Shown here: positions 1 through 7,156 of the stretch, piece by piece
How positions within the stretch are numbered: position 1 is the stretch's first letter
How the letters are laid out: every line of letters starts with the position of its first letter
From: Alphaproteobacteria bacterium
Lineage (GTDB): Bacteria; Pseudomonadota; Alphaproteobacteria; Bin95
Assembly: GCA_022822125.1 (NCBI GenBank)
Contig: JAJECF010000055.1
Location: 1 to 55,970, forward strand
DNA: 55,970 bases
Direction of reading: 5' to 3'
The notes under the pieces: model-generated
The model's database searches: none
What the model was told of the DNA's origin: nothing
The model's input: the letters and a program-made list of their open reading frames with translations, nothing else
Position numbers and translations under genes: made by a program

Positions 1-1
1 G

Positions 2-199
2 CTCGCCGCCCGCATCCGGGCGCTCCGCGACCACGGCATGACGATCCTGCTGGTCGAGCATGTCATGGAACTCGTCATGGGTGTGACGGACCGGATCGCG
101 GTCCTCAATTTCGGGCAGAAGATCGCCGAGGGCGCGCCGGCAGAAATCCGAAGCGACCCGGCGGTGCGCACGGCCTATCTGGGAACGGCCGATGCTTGA
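2..199 (+). CDS. livG: ABC transporter ATP-binding protein, LivG type (3' end only)
   Basis: The window opens inside this gene, so only the last 65 codons are seen. The readable part has the switch/H-loop segment of an ABC ATPase (ILLVEH, with the histidine about 20 residues in) and the LivG-type tail [16 protein letters not shown] ending at TGA 197-199. The tail closely resembles that of the second LivG-like gene (2914-3666: [16 protein letters not shown]). The stop overlaps the next start (ATG at 192) by 8 bases, the same junction seen between the second livG and livF. It would energise a branched-chain amino-acid or amide importer. Walker A, the signature and Walker B lie outside the window, so catalytic competence cannot be judged. 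Confidence 0.88.
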   Translation, partial: LAARIRALRDHGMTILLVEHVMELVMGVTDRIAVLNFGQKIAEGAPAEIRSDPAVRTAYLGTADA

Positions 200-911
200 G
201 GTCCAGGGGCTCGTCACCAATTACGGGATGATCGAGGCGCTGAAGGGCGTGGACATCTCCGCGGCCGAGGGCCGCATCACCTGCGTTCTCGGCCCGAACG
301 GCGCCGGCAAGACGACGCTGCTGATGACGATTGCGGGCCTGCTCCGCCCGAGGCGCGGCAGCGTGACTTTCGAAGGCCGCGACATCACCGGCGCCTCCTC
401 CTCGGCGGTCGTCCGGCAGGGCCTCGCGCTCGTGCCGGAGAACCGGCTCGTCTTCCCCGACATGACCGTGCGCGAAAACCTGATCGCAGGCGCCTATACC
501 CGCCTTGCCCGCGGCCGGGGCGAGGCGATGGCCGACCTGGACCGGATGCTGGAGCGCTTCCCGGTGCTGAATGCGAGAGTCAACGCCAATGCCGGCACGC
601 TCTCGGGAGGCGAGCAGCAGATGCTGGCCGTCGCGCGCGCGCTCATGACGAAGCCGCGCTGCCTGCTGATGGACGAACCCTCGCTCGGCCTGGCGCCCCT
701 GATCGTCGCGGAAGTCTTCGACATCATTCGGGAGTTGAACGAGGACGGCGTCACGATCCTGCTGGTCGAGCAGAACGCCCATATGGCGCTCACCGTCGCG
801 CATCATTTCTTCCTGCTGGACCAGGGCCGGGTGGCCTTTGACGGCGACCCCGGCGCCATGGCGGAGGACGAGGTCATACAGAGGGCCTATCTCGGGTCTG
901 CCGGCGGCTGA
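192..911 (+). CDS. livF: ABC transporter ATP-binding protein, LivF type
   Basis: A 239-residue ATPase of the branched-chain amino-acid (HAAT) importer family, of normal LivF length. Visible motifs are Walker [10 protein letters not shown] at residues 34-42, signature LSGGEQQ from 137, Walker B LLMDEP at 158-163 and the H-loop in [11 protein letters not shown]. The ATG lies inside the 3' end of the upstream LivG-type gene. The permease gene begins 7 bases after the stop. LivF normally pairs with LivG on the cytoplasmic face of a LivH/LivM heterodimer; because a second livG-livF pair follows the permeases, this pair may serve another permease set upstream of the window. The substrate cannot be told from the ATPase. 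Confidence 0.93.
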   Translation: MLEVQGLVTNYGMIEALKGVDISAAEGRITCVLGPNGAGKTTLLMTIAGLLRPRRGSVTFEGRDITGASSSAVVRQGLALVPENRLVFPDMTVRENLIAGAYTRLARGRGEAMADLDRMLERFPVLNARVNANAGTLSGGEQQMLAVARALMTKPRCLLMDEPSLGLAPLIVAEVFDIIRELNEDGVTILLVEQNAHMALTVAHHFFLLDQGRVAFDGDPGAMAEDEVIQRAYLGSAGG

Positions 912-918
912 GGCGCTC

Positions 919-1818
919 ATGGCCGATTTCCTCCAGAACTGTCTGGACGGAATTGCCACAGGAGCCGCCTACGCCCTGCTGGCGCTTGGCTTCACGCTGA
1001 TTTTCGGGGTGCTGCGCCGCCTGAATCTCTCCTACGGCCCGTCGATCATGGCGGGCGTGTTCGCGGGCACCGCGCTCTATACGGGCTTCAATGCCGGGCT
1101 GGCCGAAATCGCGGTTGCAACCGTGGTCGGCGCGGTCGTCGTCGGCGCCTATATCGAGCGGCTCTGCTTCTGGGCCATCCGCAAGGACATGGCCGTCGCC
1201 TCGATGGTCTCCAGCTTCGTCATCTGGATGCAGATCGAGGAGGGCGTGACCCTCCTCTTCCCCGACCGGACCTACGCCTTCCCGGGCATTCTGGCGGACG
1301 CCGTGCTGGAGTTCGGCCCGTTTTTCCTCCGGGCCTCCAGCCTGGCGATGCTGGCCATCGCCGCCCTCGCCGTGCTCGGCCTGCTCGCGCTCATCTACCG
1401 CACGCATTTCGGGCTCGCCGTGCGCGCCGTGTCGGAGAACCCGGAGGCGGCGCGGGTTGCGGGCGTCAATACCGGCCTGGTGACGCTGCTCGCCTTCGCA
1501 TGCGCGTCGGCGCTTGGCGGGCTTGCCGGCTTCCTGATCGCCGCTGGCGACCAGCAGATCACACCGCTTTTCGGGCTCTGGGCCACCTTCAAGGGCCTCA
1601 TCGCCATGATGCTGGGCGGCATGGGCTCGATTCCGGGCGCGGTGCTGGGCGGGCTCCTTCTCGGCGTCGTCGAGGCCAATGCGCTCTGGTATCTGGGCGT
1701 GGAGACGCGCGACCTCCTCGCCTACATGCTCCTCTTCGCCGTGCTGGTATTCCGGCCGGGCGGCCTCATGGGGCAAGCGGCGCTCATGGCGCGGCGCGCG
1801 GCGGAAAGCCGGGTCTAG
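919..1818 (+). CDS. livH: branched-chain amino-acid type ABC permease, LivH
   Basis: A 299-residue inner-membrane permease with about eight hydrophobic segments. The N-terminus (MADFLQNCLDGIATGAAYAL) matches LivH proteins, which start shortly before the first helix. The characteristic LivH permease region reads AVRAVSENPEAARVAGVNT, contacting the ATPases, and the C-terminus ends in the usual RPxGLMG segment. The frame is open back to 838, but that extension is Arg/Pro-rich and overlaps livF, so I chose the ATG at 919. It would form the translocation path with LivM. Substrates of this family include branched-chain amino acids, amides and urea; none is indicated here. Confidence 0.93.
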   Translation: MADFLQNCLDGIATGAAYALLALGFTLIFGVLRRLNLSYGPSIMAGVFAGTALYTGFNAGLAEIAVATVVGAVVVGAYIERLCFWAIRKDMAVASMVSSFVIWMQIEEGVTLLFPDRTYAFPGILADAVLEFGPFFLRASSLAMLAIAALAVLGLLALIYRTHFGLAVRAVSENPEAARVAGVNTGLVTLLAFACASALGGLAGFLIAAGDQQITPLFGLWATFKGLIAMMLGGMGSIPGAVLGGLLLGVVEANALWYLGVETRDLLAYMLLFAVLVFRPGGLMGQAALMARRAAESRV

Positions 1819-1856
1819 GGCCGTGTTTCCGCCCGGTTTGAAACAGGCGGTGGCTG

Positions 1857-1963
1857 CCCTTCGATACGCGCCCGCTGATGCGGGCGCTACTCAGGGTGAG
1901 GGCGGGGGCGGAACTCCGGGAATTCCCTCATCCCGAGTAGCGGCGCAGCCGCGTATCGAGGGA
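1857..1963. repeat. paired inverted copies of a dispersed palindromic repeat inside the liv operon
   Basis: The left arm (about 1857-1902) reads CCTTCGATACGC, then a perfect small hairpin (GCGCCCGC/GCGGGCGC), then GCTACTCAGGGTGAGG. The right arm (about 1926-1963) is the same module inverted with a different core hairpin (GCGGC/GCCGC). Together they make a large stem-loop in the 200-base gap between livH and livM, in an operon whose other genes overlap or nearly touch. Related modules occur at 9479-9515 and 33012-33288. The family resembles the intergenic palindromes common in alphaproteobacterial genomes. It could alter mRNA stability or the permease subunit ratio, which is inference. Confidence 0.75.
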
Positions 1964-2018
1964 CGCCGGGACGGCCGGTTTGCAATGCAACGCACTTCAA
2001 TTCCAGGACGCTAGACCG

Positions 2019-2927
2019 GTGCTGGACGACCATCTGATCGGCGTGCTGTCCAATATGGGCATGATCTCCTTCATCGCCCTGTCGGCCTATATGGTGCTGG
2101 TGGTCGGCGAGATCTCCTTCGGGCAGCAGGCCTTCTTCGCGGTCTCGGCCTATGCCTCGGGCATCGCCTCGGCCATGTGGGGCTGGCCGTTCCTGGGCGC
2201 CGTCCTCTGGGGCGCGGCCGTCGCGGGCCTTGCGGGCCTTCTGCTCGCCATCCCGACGCTCCGCATCAGGGGGCTCTATTTCGCCATCGCGACGCTCGCC
2301 TTCGCGGAGATGGTGCGCCTTGCGCTCGAAATCTTCACCTACCAGGTGGAGGTGGACGGCGAGCTTGTCGGCCCCAACGGCTCGGAAGGCTTCCGCGATA
2401 TCCGCTACATCTACGAGGCCGACATCTCTTCCGGCGAATTCCTGCTGGTCATATTGGCCCTGCTGGCGGTCACGCTTGCCGCCATCCTCTGGATCGAGAG
2501 GACCCGCCTCGGCGCCATTCTGCGGATGGTGGGCGAGGACCCGGCGCTCGCCCGCCTGCAGGGCGTCAATGTGAACCTCGCCAAGATTGCGACGGTCGCC
2601 GCCGCCGGCCTGGTGGCGGGTATCGGCGGCGCGCTTTACGCCCATCTCAACACCTATGTCGAGCCGAAGATTTTCAATGTCATGCTCGGCGTGCATGGGC
2701 TGGCCTACGGTCTGATCGGCGGCCTCGGCACGGCATTCGGCCCGCTGCTGGGCGTCGCGCTGGATATCGGCGTCCTCGAATCCACGCGCGCCTTCTCCGG
2801 CTACCGCATGATCGTGTTCGGCGGGCTCGTCGCGCTGCTGCTGATCGTGCGCCCGCGCGGCTTGCTGGACGAGGCCGCCGTTTACCGCATCCGCCGGCTC
2901 CTGCGGGGCAAGCATGCTGGAGATTGA
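2019..2927 (+). CDS. livM: branched-chain amino-acid type ABC permease, LivM
   Basis: The second permease subunit, 302 residues from GTG 2019, with many hydrophobic helices and the LivM-type region ILRMVGEDPALARLQGVNV, followed by the GLIGGLGTAFGPLLGVAL stretch and a C-terminal IVRPRGLLDEA. The frame opens at ATG 1980, but those 13 extra codons lie in the edge of the repeat and are not permease-like. GTG 2019 has AGGA about 11 bases upstream and gives a normal N-terminus. It overlaps the following livG by 14 bases. It forms a heterodimeric inner-membrane channel with LivH. The unusual feature is the repeat-filled gap separating it from livH. Confidence 0.9.
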   Translation: MLDDHLIGVLSNMGMISFIALSAYMVLVVGEISFGQQAFFAVSAYASGIASAMWGWPFLGAVLWGAAVAGLAGLLLAIPTLRIRGLYFAIATLAFAEMVRLALEIFTYQVEVDGELVGPNGSEGFRDIRYIYEADISSGEFLLVILALLAVTLAAILWIERTRLGAILRMVGEDPALARLQGVNVNLAKIATVAAAGLVAGIGGALYAHLNTYVEPKIFNVMLGVHGLAYGLIGGLGTAFGPLLGVALDIGVLESTRAFSGYRMIVFGGLVALLLIVRPRGLLDEAAVYRIRRLLRGKHAGD

Positions 2928-3666
2928 CGGGCTCACGGTCCGTTTCGGCGGGTTGACGGCGCTGGAGGACGTGTCGCTTCGCGCCGCCGAAGGCGAGGTG
3001 CTCGGGCTGATCGGGCCGAACGGCTCCGGCAAGACGACGCTTATCAACGCGCTGACGGGCGTGTATCCGGCCACCGGCAGGGTCCGTTTCGGGGGGACGG
3101 ACCTGCTTGGCCTGCCGCCGGAGCGGATCGTGCGGCTGGGCCTCGTCCGCACCTTCCAGAACCTGCGCATCTTCCGCCGCATGACGGTGCTCGAAAACGT
3201 GCTCGCCGCCCAGAACGGCATGGCGGACATGCGGTTCCGGGACCTGATAGGCGGCCGGCGCCGCGACAGGGCTCGGCGGGAGCGCGCGCAGCAACTGGTC
3301 GAACGGGTCGGGCTCGGCCGGGACGCCGACCGGCTGGCGGGCGCGCTACCGCTCGCCAGCCAGCGCCGCCTGGAACTGGCGCGGGCGCTGGTCCGCGACC
3401 CGGCATTGCTGCTGCTCGACGAACCGTCGGGCGGTATGACCCCGGCCGAGACGCGCGACATGACCGGTCTCATCGCAACGCTCGCCTGCCCCGGGCGCAC
3501 CGTCATCGTGGTCGAACACAAGATGGCGCTCATCACCGGGCTCTGCACGCGGCTCGCCGTGCTGAATTTCGGCAGACCTATCGCGGAGGGCGCGCCCGCC
3601 GAGGTCCTGCGCCGGCCGGCGGTTATCGAGGCCTATCTCGGAACGGAGGCCCCGGTCGATGCTTGA
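2914..3666 (+). CDS. livG: ABC transporter ATP-binding protein, LivG type
   Basis: A 250-residue ATPase with Walker A GPNGSGKTT (34-42), the Q-loop in RTFQNLRIF, Walker B LLLDEPSGGM and the H-loop in VIVVEHK. The signature region reads LPLASQRRLELARAL; LivG proteins usually show a glycine-containing YGQQRR version, so the ABC signature is degenerate here. It starts inside livM (14-base overlap) and its TGA is embedded in the start of the next livF, implying coupled translation. It pairs with the following LivF to drive the LivHM permease. Confidence 0.92.
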   Translation: MLEIDGLTVRFGGLTALEDVSLRAAEGEVLGLIGPNGSGKTTLINALTGVYPATGRVRFGGTDLLGLPPERIVRLGLVRTFQNLRIFRRMTVLENVLAAQNGMADMRFRDLIGGRRRDRARRERAQQLVERVGLGRDADRLAGALPLASQRRLELARALVRDPALLLLDEPSGGMTPAETRDMTGLIATLACPGRTVIVVEHKMALITGLCTRLAVLNFGRPIAEGAPAEVLRRPAVIEAYLGTEAPVDA

Positions 3667-4354
3667 GGTTCGCGGCCTCTCGGTGAGCTACGGCCCGGTG
3701 CAGGCCCTTGCCGGCGTTTCGCTGGAGGTCCGCGAAGGCGAAATCGTCGCCCTGGTCGGCGCGAACGGCGCGGGCAAGAGCTCGCTCATCCATGCCGTCG
3801 CCGGCCTCGCGCCCGCCGCCGGCGGAAAGATCGCCTTCCGGGGAGAAGAGGTGCTGGGATTGCCGAGCCACCGCATATTCCGGCGCGGCATCGCTCTCTG
3901 TCCCGAGGGGCGCATGGTGCTTGGCGGGCTGACGGTCGAGGAAAACCTGAAGCTCGCCGCGCCGGGGCGCCGGTCCTTCGCCGATCTCTACGAGCTGTTC
4001 CCGCGGCTGGGAGACCGTGCGTCGAGCCGCGGCGCCTCGCTCTCGGGCGGCGAGGCGCAGATGCTCGCCATAGCCAGGGCGCTGGCGCAGGAGCCCCGGC
4101 TGCTGCTGCTGGACGAACCCTCGCTCGGGCTGGCCCCCAACGCCGTGCAGGCCATATTCGCGCTGCTGCCGCAATTGCGGGACCGGGGATTGACGATCCT
4201 TCTCGTCGAGCAAAACCTGGTTCAGGCGCTCAGGGCGGCCGACCGCGCCTATCTGCTGGAAGGCGGGCGCATCGCGAGACAGGGCCCGGCGGCGGCGCTG
4301 CTGGAAGACGAACGCATTGTCGAACGCTATCTCGGTCTCGAACGGGAGGGATGA
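3659..4354 (+). CDS. livF: ABC transporter ATP-binding protein, LivF type (second copy)
   Basis: A 231-residue LivF-like ATPase with Walker A GANGAGKSS (34-42), signature LSGGEAQMLAIARAL, Walker [13 protein letters not shown] and H-loop ILLVEQN. It begins within livG (8-base overlap, same context as at 192). With livH, livM and livG it makes a complete transporter minus the binding protein. It differs clearly from the first LivF (192-911) in sequence, so the two pairs are not a recent tandem duplication. The next gene starts one base beyond its stop. Confidence 0.93.
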   Translation: MLEVRGLSVSYGPVQALAGVSLEVREGEIVALVGANGAGKSSLIHAVAGLAPAAGGKIAFRGEEVLGLPSHRIFRRGIALCPEGRMVLGGLTVEENLKLAAPGRRSFADLYELFPRLGDRASSRGASLSGGEAQMLAIARALAQEPRLLLLDEPSLGLAPNAVQAIFALLPQLRDRGLTILLVEQNLVQALRAADRAYLLEGGRIARQGPAAALLEDERIVERYLGLEREG

Positions 4355-4355
4355 C

Positions 4356-4769
4356 ATGGCTTACAGAACAGCGCTCGCAGCCCTGGGGGTCGCGCTCCTT
4401 GCCTCGCCCGCGCTTGCCGGGGAACGCGCCGCCGCCGATGTGGCTTGCGAGCCGACCGACGAAACGCTCGTCTGGTCCTGCGCTATCACCGTCACGGGGC
4501 GGAAATCGGCCGAGCCGGTCGTGGCGGAGGCGCTTTCCGTCAAGGCGGACATGCCCAGCATGCCGATGGCCCACAATATTCCGCCCGCAAGCGCCGCGCC
4601 GATGGAAGGCATGCCGGGCCGCTACACGGCCACGCTCGAACTCGACATGCACGGCGAATGGGCGCTTGCCATAGAGGTGAACGGCAGGACCGCCGAAACC
4701 GGTGCGCGCGTGCGCGACAAGGTTATCGTGAAGCAGTTGTTCGGCCCGGGCGGCGCGTCGAAGCGATAG
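4356..4769 (+). CDS. exported YtkA/FixH-like domain protein, function unknown
   Basis: A 137-residue protein starting one base after the livF stop, with a strong Shine-Dalgarno (GGGAGGG, 4344-4350) 5 bases before ATG 4356. The first ~21 residues form a signal peptide ending ASPALA-G. The mature part has two cysteines (CEPTDETLVWSC) and a methionine-rich stretch DMPSMPMAHNIPPA, followed by GRYTATLELDMHGEWALAIEV. That pattern recalls the YtkA-like/FixH-like periplasmic fold, including proteins near copper or oxidase genes. No metal-handling partner is next door. A Liv substrate-binding role is excluded by its size. Function is not established. Confidence 0.7.
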   Translation: MAYRTALAALGVALLASPALAGERAAADVACEPTDETLVWSCAITVTGRKSAEPVVAEALSVKADMPSMPMAHNIPPASAAPMEGMPGRYTATLELDMHGEWALAIEVNGRTAETGARVRDKVIVKQLFGPGGASKR

Positions 4770-4839
4770 GCGGGCGCGATGTCCGGCGCCGCGCGATGTG
4801 CTATTTGTCGCCAGAACACAAGGGGAGGCTGGAAACGCC

Positions 4840-5220
4840 ATGGTGACGAAACGCAATCCCGACGCCGTCCACGCGCCGCGCGGCTATTCGCACTCGGCCG
4901 AAGCCCCCGCCGGCGCGGTCTGGGTGCATATTTCCGGCCAGGTCGGCGTGCGCCCCGACGGCTCCATCGTCGAAGATGCCGAGGGCCAGATCGACCGGGT
5001 CTGGGCCAATCTCGCAGCCCAGATGGACGCGGCGGGCGTCGCGCGCGAGAACACCGTCAAGATCAATGTGTTCCTCACGCGCCGCGAGGATATCGGCTAC
5101 TACCGCGAAAGCAGGGGCGCCTTTTTCGGCGACAACCCGCCAGCCTCGACGCTGCTCTTCGTGGCCGGCCTGGCCGATCCGGCGATGGTGGTTGAGATCG
5201 AGGCGATCTGCGTCAAATGA
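4840..5220 (+). CDS. RidA/YjgF-family protein lacking the catalytic arginine
   Basis: A 126-residue single-domain Rid protein starting at ATG 4840, behind GGGGAGG (4822-4828). The family core is visible: VHISGQVGVRPDGSIVED, an NTVKINVFLT strand and the ending VVEIEAICVK. True RidA enamine/imine deaminases carry an arginine in the VARLP segment near residue 105. Here the aligned segment reads FVAGLADP, so the arginine is a glycine. It probably belongs to a Rid subfamily without the known 2-iminoacid deaminase activity. It overlaps the next gene by 4 bases (ATGA), so it is co-translated with a flavin dehydrogenase, which suggests a linked metabolic role. Confidence 0.85.
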   Translation: MVTKRNPDAVHAPRGYSHSAEAPAGAVWVHISGQVGVRPDGSIVEDAEGQIDRVWANLAAQMDAAGVARENTVKINVFLTRREDIGYYRESRGAFFGDNPPASTLLFVAGLADPAMVVEIEAICVK

Positions 5221-6575
5221 GTTTCGCGGCCCTCAGGGAGCGCTTCGGCGCGCGATTCAGCACCGCGGAGGCCGTGCGCGGCCATCACGGCAAGGATGCG
5301 ACCTTCCATGCGTCCCACCCGCCGGATGCGGTCGTCTTCGCGGAGACGGTCGAGGAGGTGCAGGCCGTCGTCCGCGCCTGTCACGAGTCCGGCACGCCGA
5401 TCGTGCCGTTCGGCGCCGGCACCTCGCTCGAAGGCCATATCGGCGCGCTGGGGGGCGGCGTGACCGTGGACCTGACCGGCCTCGACCGCATCCGCGCCGT
5501 CCATGACGAGGACATGACCTGCTTCGTGGAGCCCGGCGTCACCCGCAAGCGGCTCAATGAGGAGCTGCGCGCCACGGGGCTGTTCTTCCCGATAGACCCC
5601 GGCGCCGATGCGTCTCTCGGCGGCATGGTGGCGACCGGGGCCTCCGGCACCAACGCCGTGCGCTACGGCACCATGCGCGAGAATGTGCTCGGGCTCGAAG
5701 TGGTCCTCCCGGACGGGCGGCTGATCCGGACCGGCACGCGCGCGCGCAAGTCTTCGGCCGGCTACGACCTGACGCGCCTCTATATCGGCTCCGAGGGCAC
5801 GCTCGGCATCGTCACCGGCATCCATCTGCGCCTCTACGGCATCCCGGAGAGCATCGCGTCCGCTGTCTGCGCCTTCCCGTCGGTGGAGGCCGCCGTGGAC
5901 GCCGTCATCCTGACCATCCAGTCCGGCATTCCGGTCGCGCGGATCGAGCTGCTGGACGAGGCGCAGATGGACGCCTGCAACCGCTATTCCAAACTCGACT
6001 ATGCGCGCGCGCCGCATATCTTCTTCGAATTCCACGGCACGCCGGCCGGGGTCGCCGAGCAGGCGGAGGCGACGGGCGCCATCGCGCAGGAGTTCGGCGG
6101 CTCGGACTTCGCCTGGTCCACCACCACGGAGGAGCGCAACCGGCTCTGGCAGGCGCGCCATGACGCCTTTTTCGCCGCCATTGCGCTGCGGCCGGGTTCG
6201 GAGGGCTGGCCCACCGATGTCTGCGTGCCGATCTCGCGCCTCGCCGAGTGCATCGCCGAGACCCGCGCCGACCTTGCGTCCGCGCCCTTTCCGACACCCA
6301 TTGTCGGGCATGTGGGCGACGGCAATTTCCATGTGATCTTCGTCATCGACACGGACAACGCCGAAGAAGTCCGGATCGCGACCGAGCTCAATGAACGCCT
6401 GGTGCGCCGCGCGCTCGCGATGGGCGGCACCTGCACGGGCGAGCACGGCATAGGCTACGGCAAGATGCATTTCCTGGAGGACGAGCACCCCTCGGCGCTG
6501 CCGGCAATGCGGGCGATCAAGCGCGCGCTCGACCCCCGGAACATCATGAATCCGGGAAAGATCGTCCGCCTGTGA
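5217..6575 (+). CDS. FAD-linked D-2-hydroxyacid dehydrogenase (D-lactate dehydrogenase/GlcD family)
   Basis: A 452-residue VAO/PCMH-type flavoprotein. The N-terminal FAD domain shows VPFGAGTSLEGH, the DPGADASLGGMVATGASGTN segment and the GTLGIVTGIHLRL strand. The C-terminal half has GHVGDGNFHVIF and GTCTGEHGIGYGKM, typical of D-lactate dehydrogenase (cytochrome), glycolate oxidase GlcD and D-2-hydroxyglutarate dehydrogenase. It would oxidise a D-2-hydroxyacid to the 2-oxoacid and pass electrons to the respiratory chain or an electron-transfer flavoprotein. It overlaps the Rid gene (ATGA) and the reductase gene (GTGA). The exact substrate cannot be read from motifs; the GlcE/GlcF subunits are not present nearby, favouring a stand-alone Dld-type enzyme. 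Confidence 0.87.
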   Translation: MSFAALRERFGARFSTAEAVRGHHGKDATFHASHPPDAVVFAETVEEVQAVVRACHESGTPIVPFGAGTSLEGHIGALGGGVTVDLTGLDRIRAVHDEDMTCFVEPGVTRKRLNEELRATGLFFPIDPGADASLGGMVATGASGTNAVRYGTMRENVLGLEVVLPDGRLIRTGTRARKSSAGYDLTRLYIGSEGTLGIVTGIHLRLYGIPESIASAVCAFPSVEAAVDAVILTIQSGIPVARIELLDEAQMDACNRYSKLDYARAPHIFFEFHGTPAGVAEQAEATGAIAQEFGGSDFAWSTTTEERNRLWQARHDAFFAAIALRPGSEGWPTDVCVPISRLAECIAETRADLASAPFPTPIVGHVGDGNFHVIFVIDTDNAEEVRIATELNERLVRRALAMGGTCTGEHGIGYGKMHFLEDEHPSALPAMRAIKRALDPRNIMNPGKIVRL

Positions 6576-7147
6576 CACCCAGACTGCTCGCCTTTGCCGG
6601 GTCCGTGCGCCGGGACTCGCTAAACGTCCGGCTCATCCGTTTCGCCGCGCGCGAGGCCCGGGCCGCCGGTGCCGAGACAACCCTTCTCGATCTCGCGGAG
6701 CTCGGTCTGCCGCTCTATAACGGCGACCTCGAAGCCGATGAGGGCCTGCCGGCCGGCGCGGCGCGGCTCAAGGAGTTGTTCCTTGCCCATGACGGCTTTC
6801 TGATCGCCTCGCCGGAATATAACGGCTCGATCTCGCCGCTCCTCAAGAACGCCATCGACTGGGCGTCCCGCCCTGTGGCGGGTCAACCGCCGCTGGTCTG
6901 GTATGCGGGCAAGGTCGCGGGCCTCATGGCGGCTTCGCCGGGGGCGCTGGGCGGTCTCAGAGGGCTCGCGCATGTCCGGCAGATCCTCTCCGGCATCGGC
7001 GTCGTCGTCGCGCCCGCACAGCATGCCGTCGCGCGGGCGGGCGAGGCCTTCGACAGCGAGGGAGCGCTTGCCGGGCAACCGCACGGCGCAGCGGTCCGGC
7101 GCGTCGTGCGGGAGACCGTGCGGCTTGCCGCGAAGCTGGGCGCCTGA
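6572..7147 (+). CDS. NADPH-dependent FMN reductase-like flavoprotein
   Basis: A 191-residue flavodoxin-like protein starting with GTG 6572, overlapping the previous stop (GTGA). The phosphate-binding loop FAGSVRRDSLNVRL and the diagnostic SPEYNGSISPLLKNAIDW motif identify the NADPH-dependent FMN/azo/chromate reductase family. It would use NAD(P)H to reduce FMN or a quinone-like acceptor in the cytosol. Coupling to the FAD dehydrogenase may be functional or merely operonic. The next gene starts 9 bases later. Confidence 0.85.
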   Translation: MTPRLLAFAGSVRRDSLNVRLIRFAAREARAAGAETTLLDLAELGLPLYNGDLEADEGLPAGAARLKELFLAHDGFLIASPEYNGSISPLLKNAIDWASRPVAGQPPLVWYAGKVAGLMAASPGALGGLRGLAHVRQILSGIGVVVAPAQHAVARAGEAFDSEGALAGQPHGAAVRRVVRETVRLAAKLGA

Positions 7148-7156
7148 CGGGTTTCG

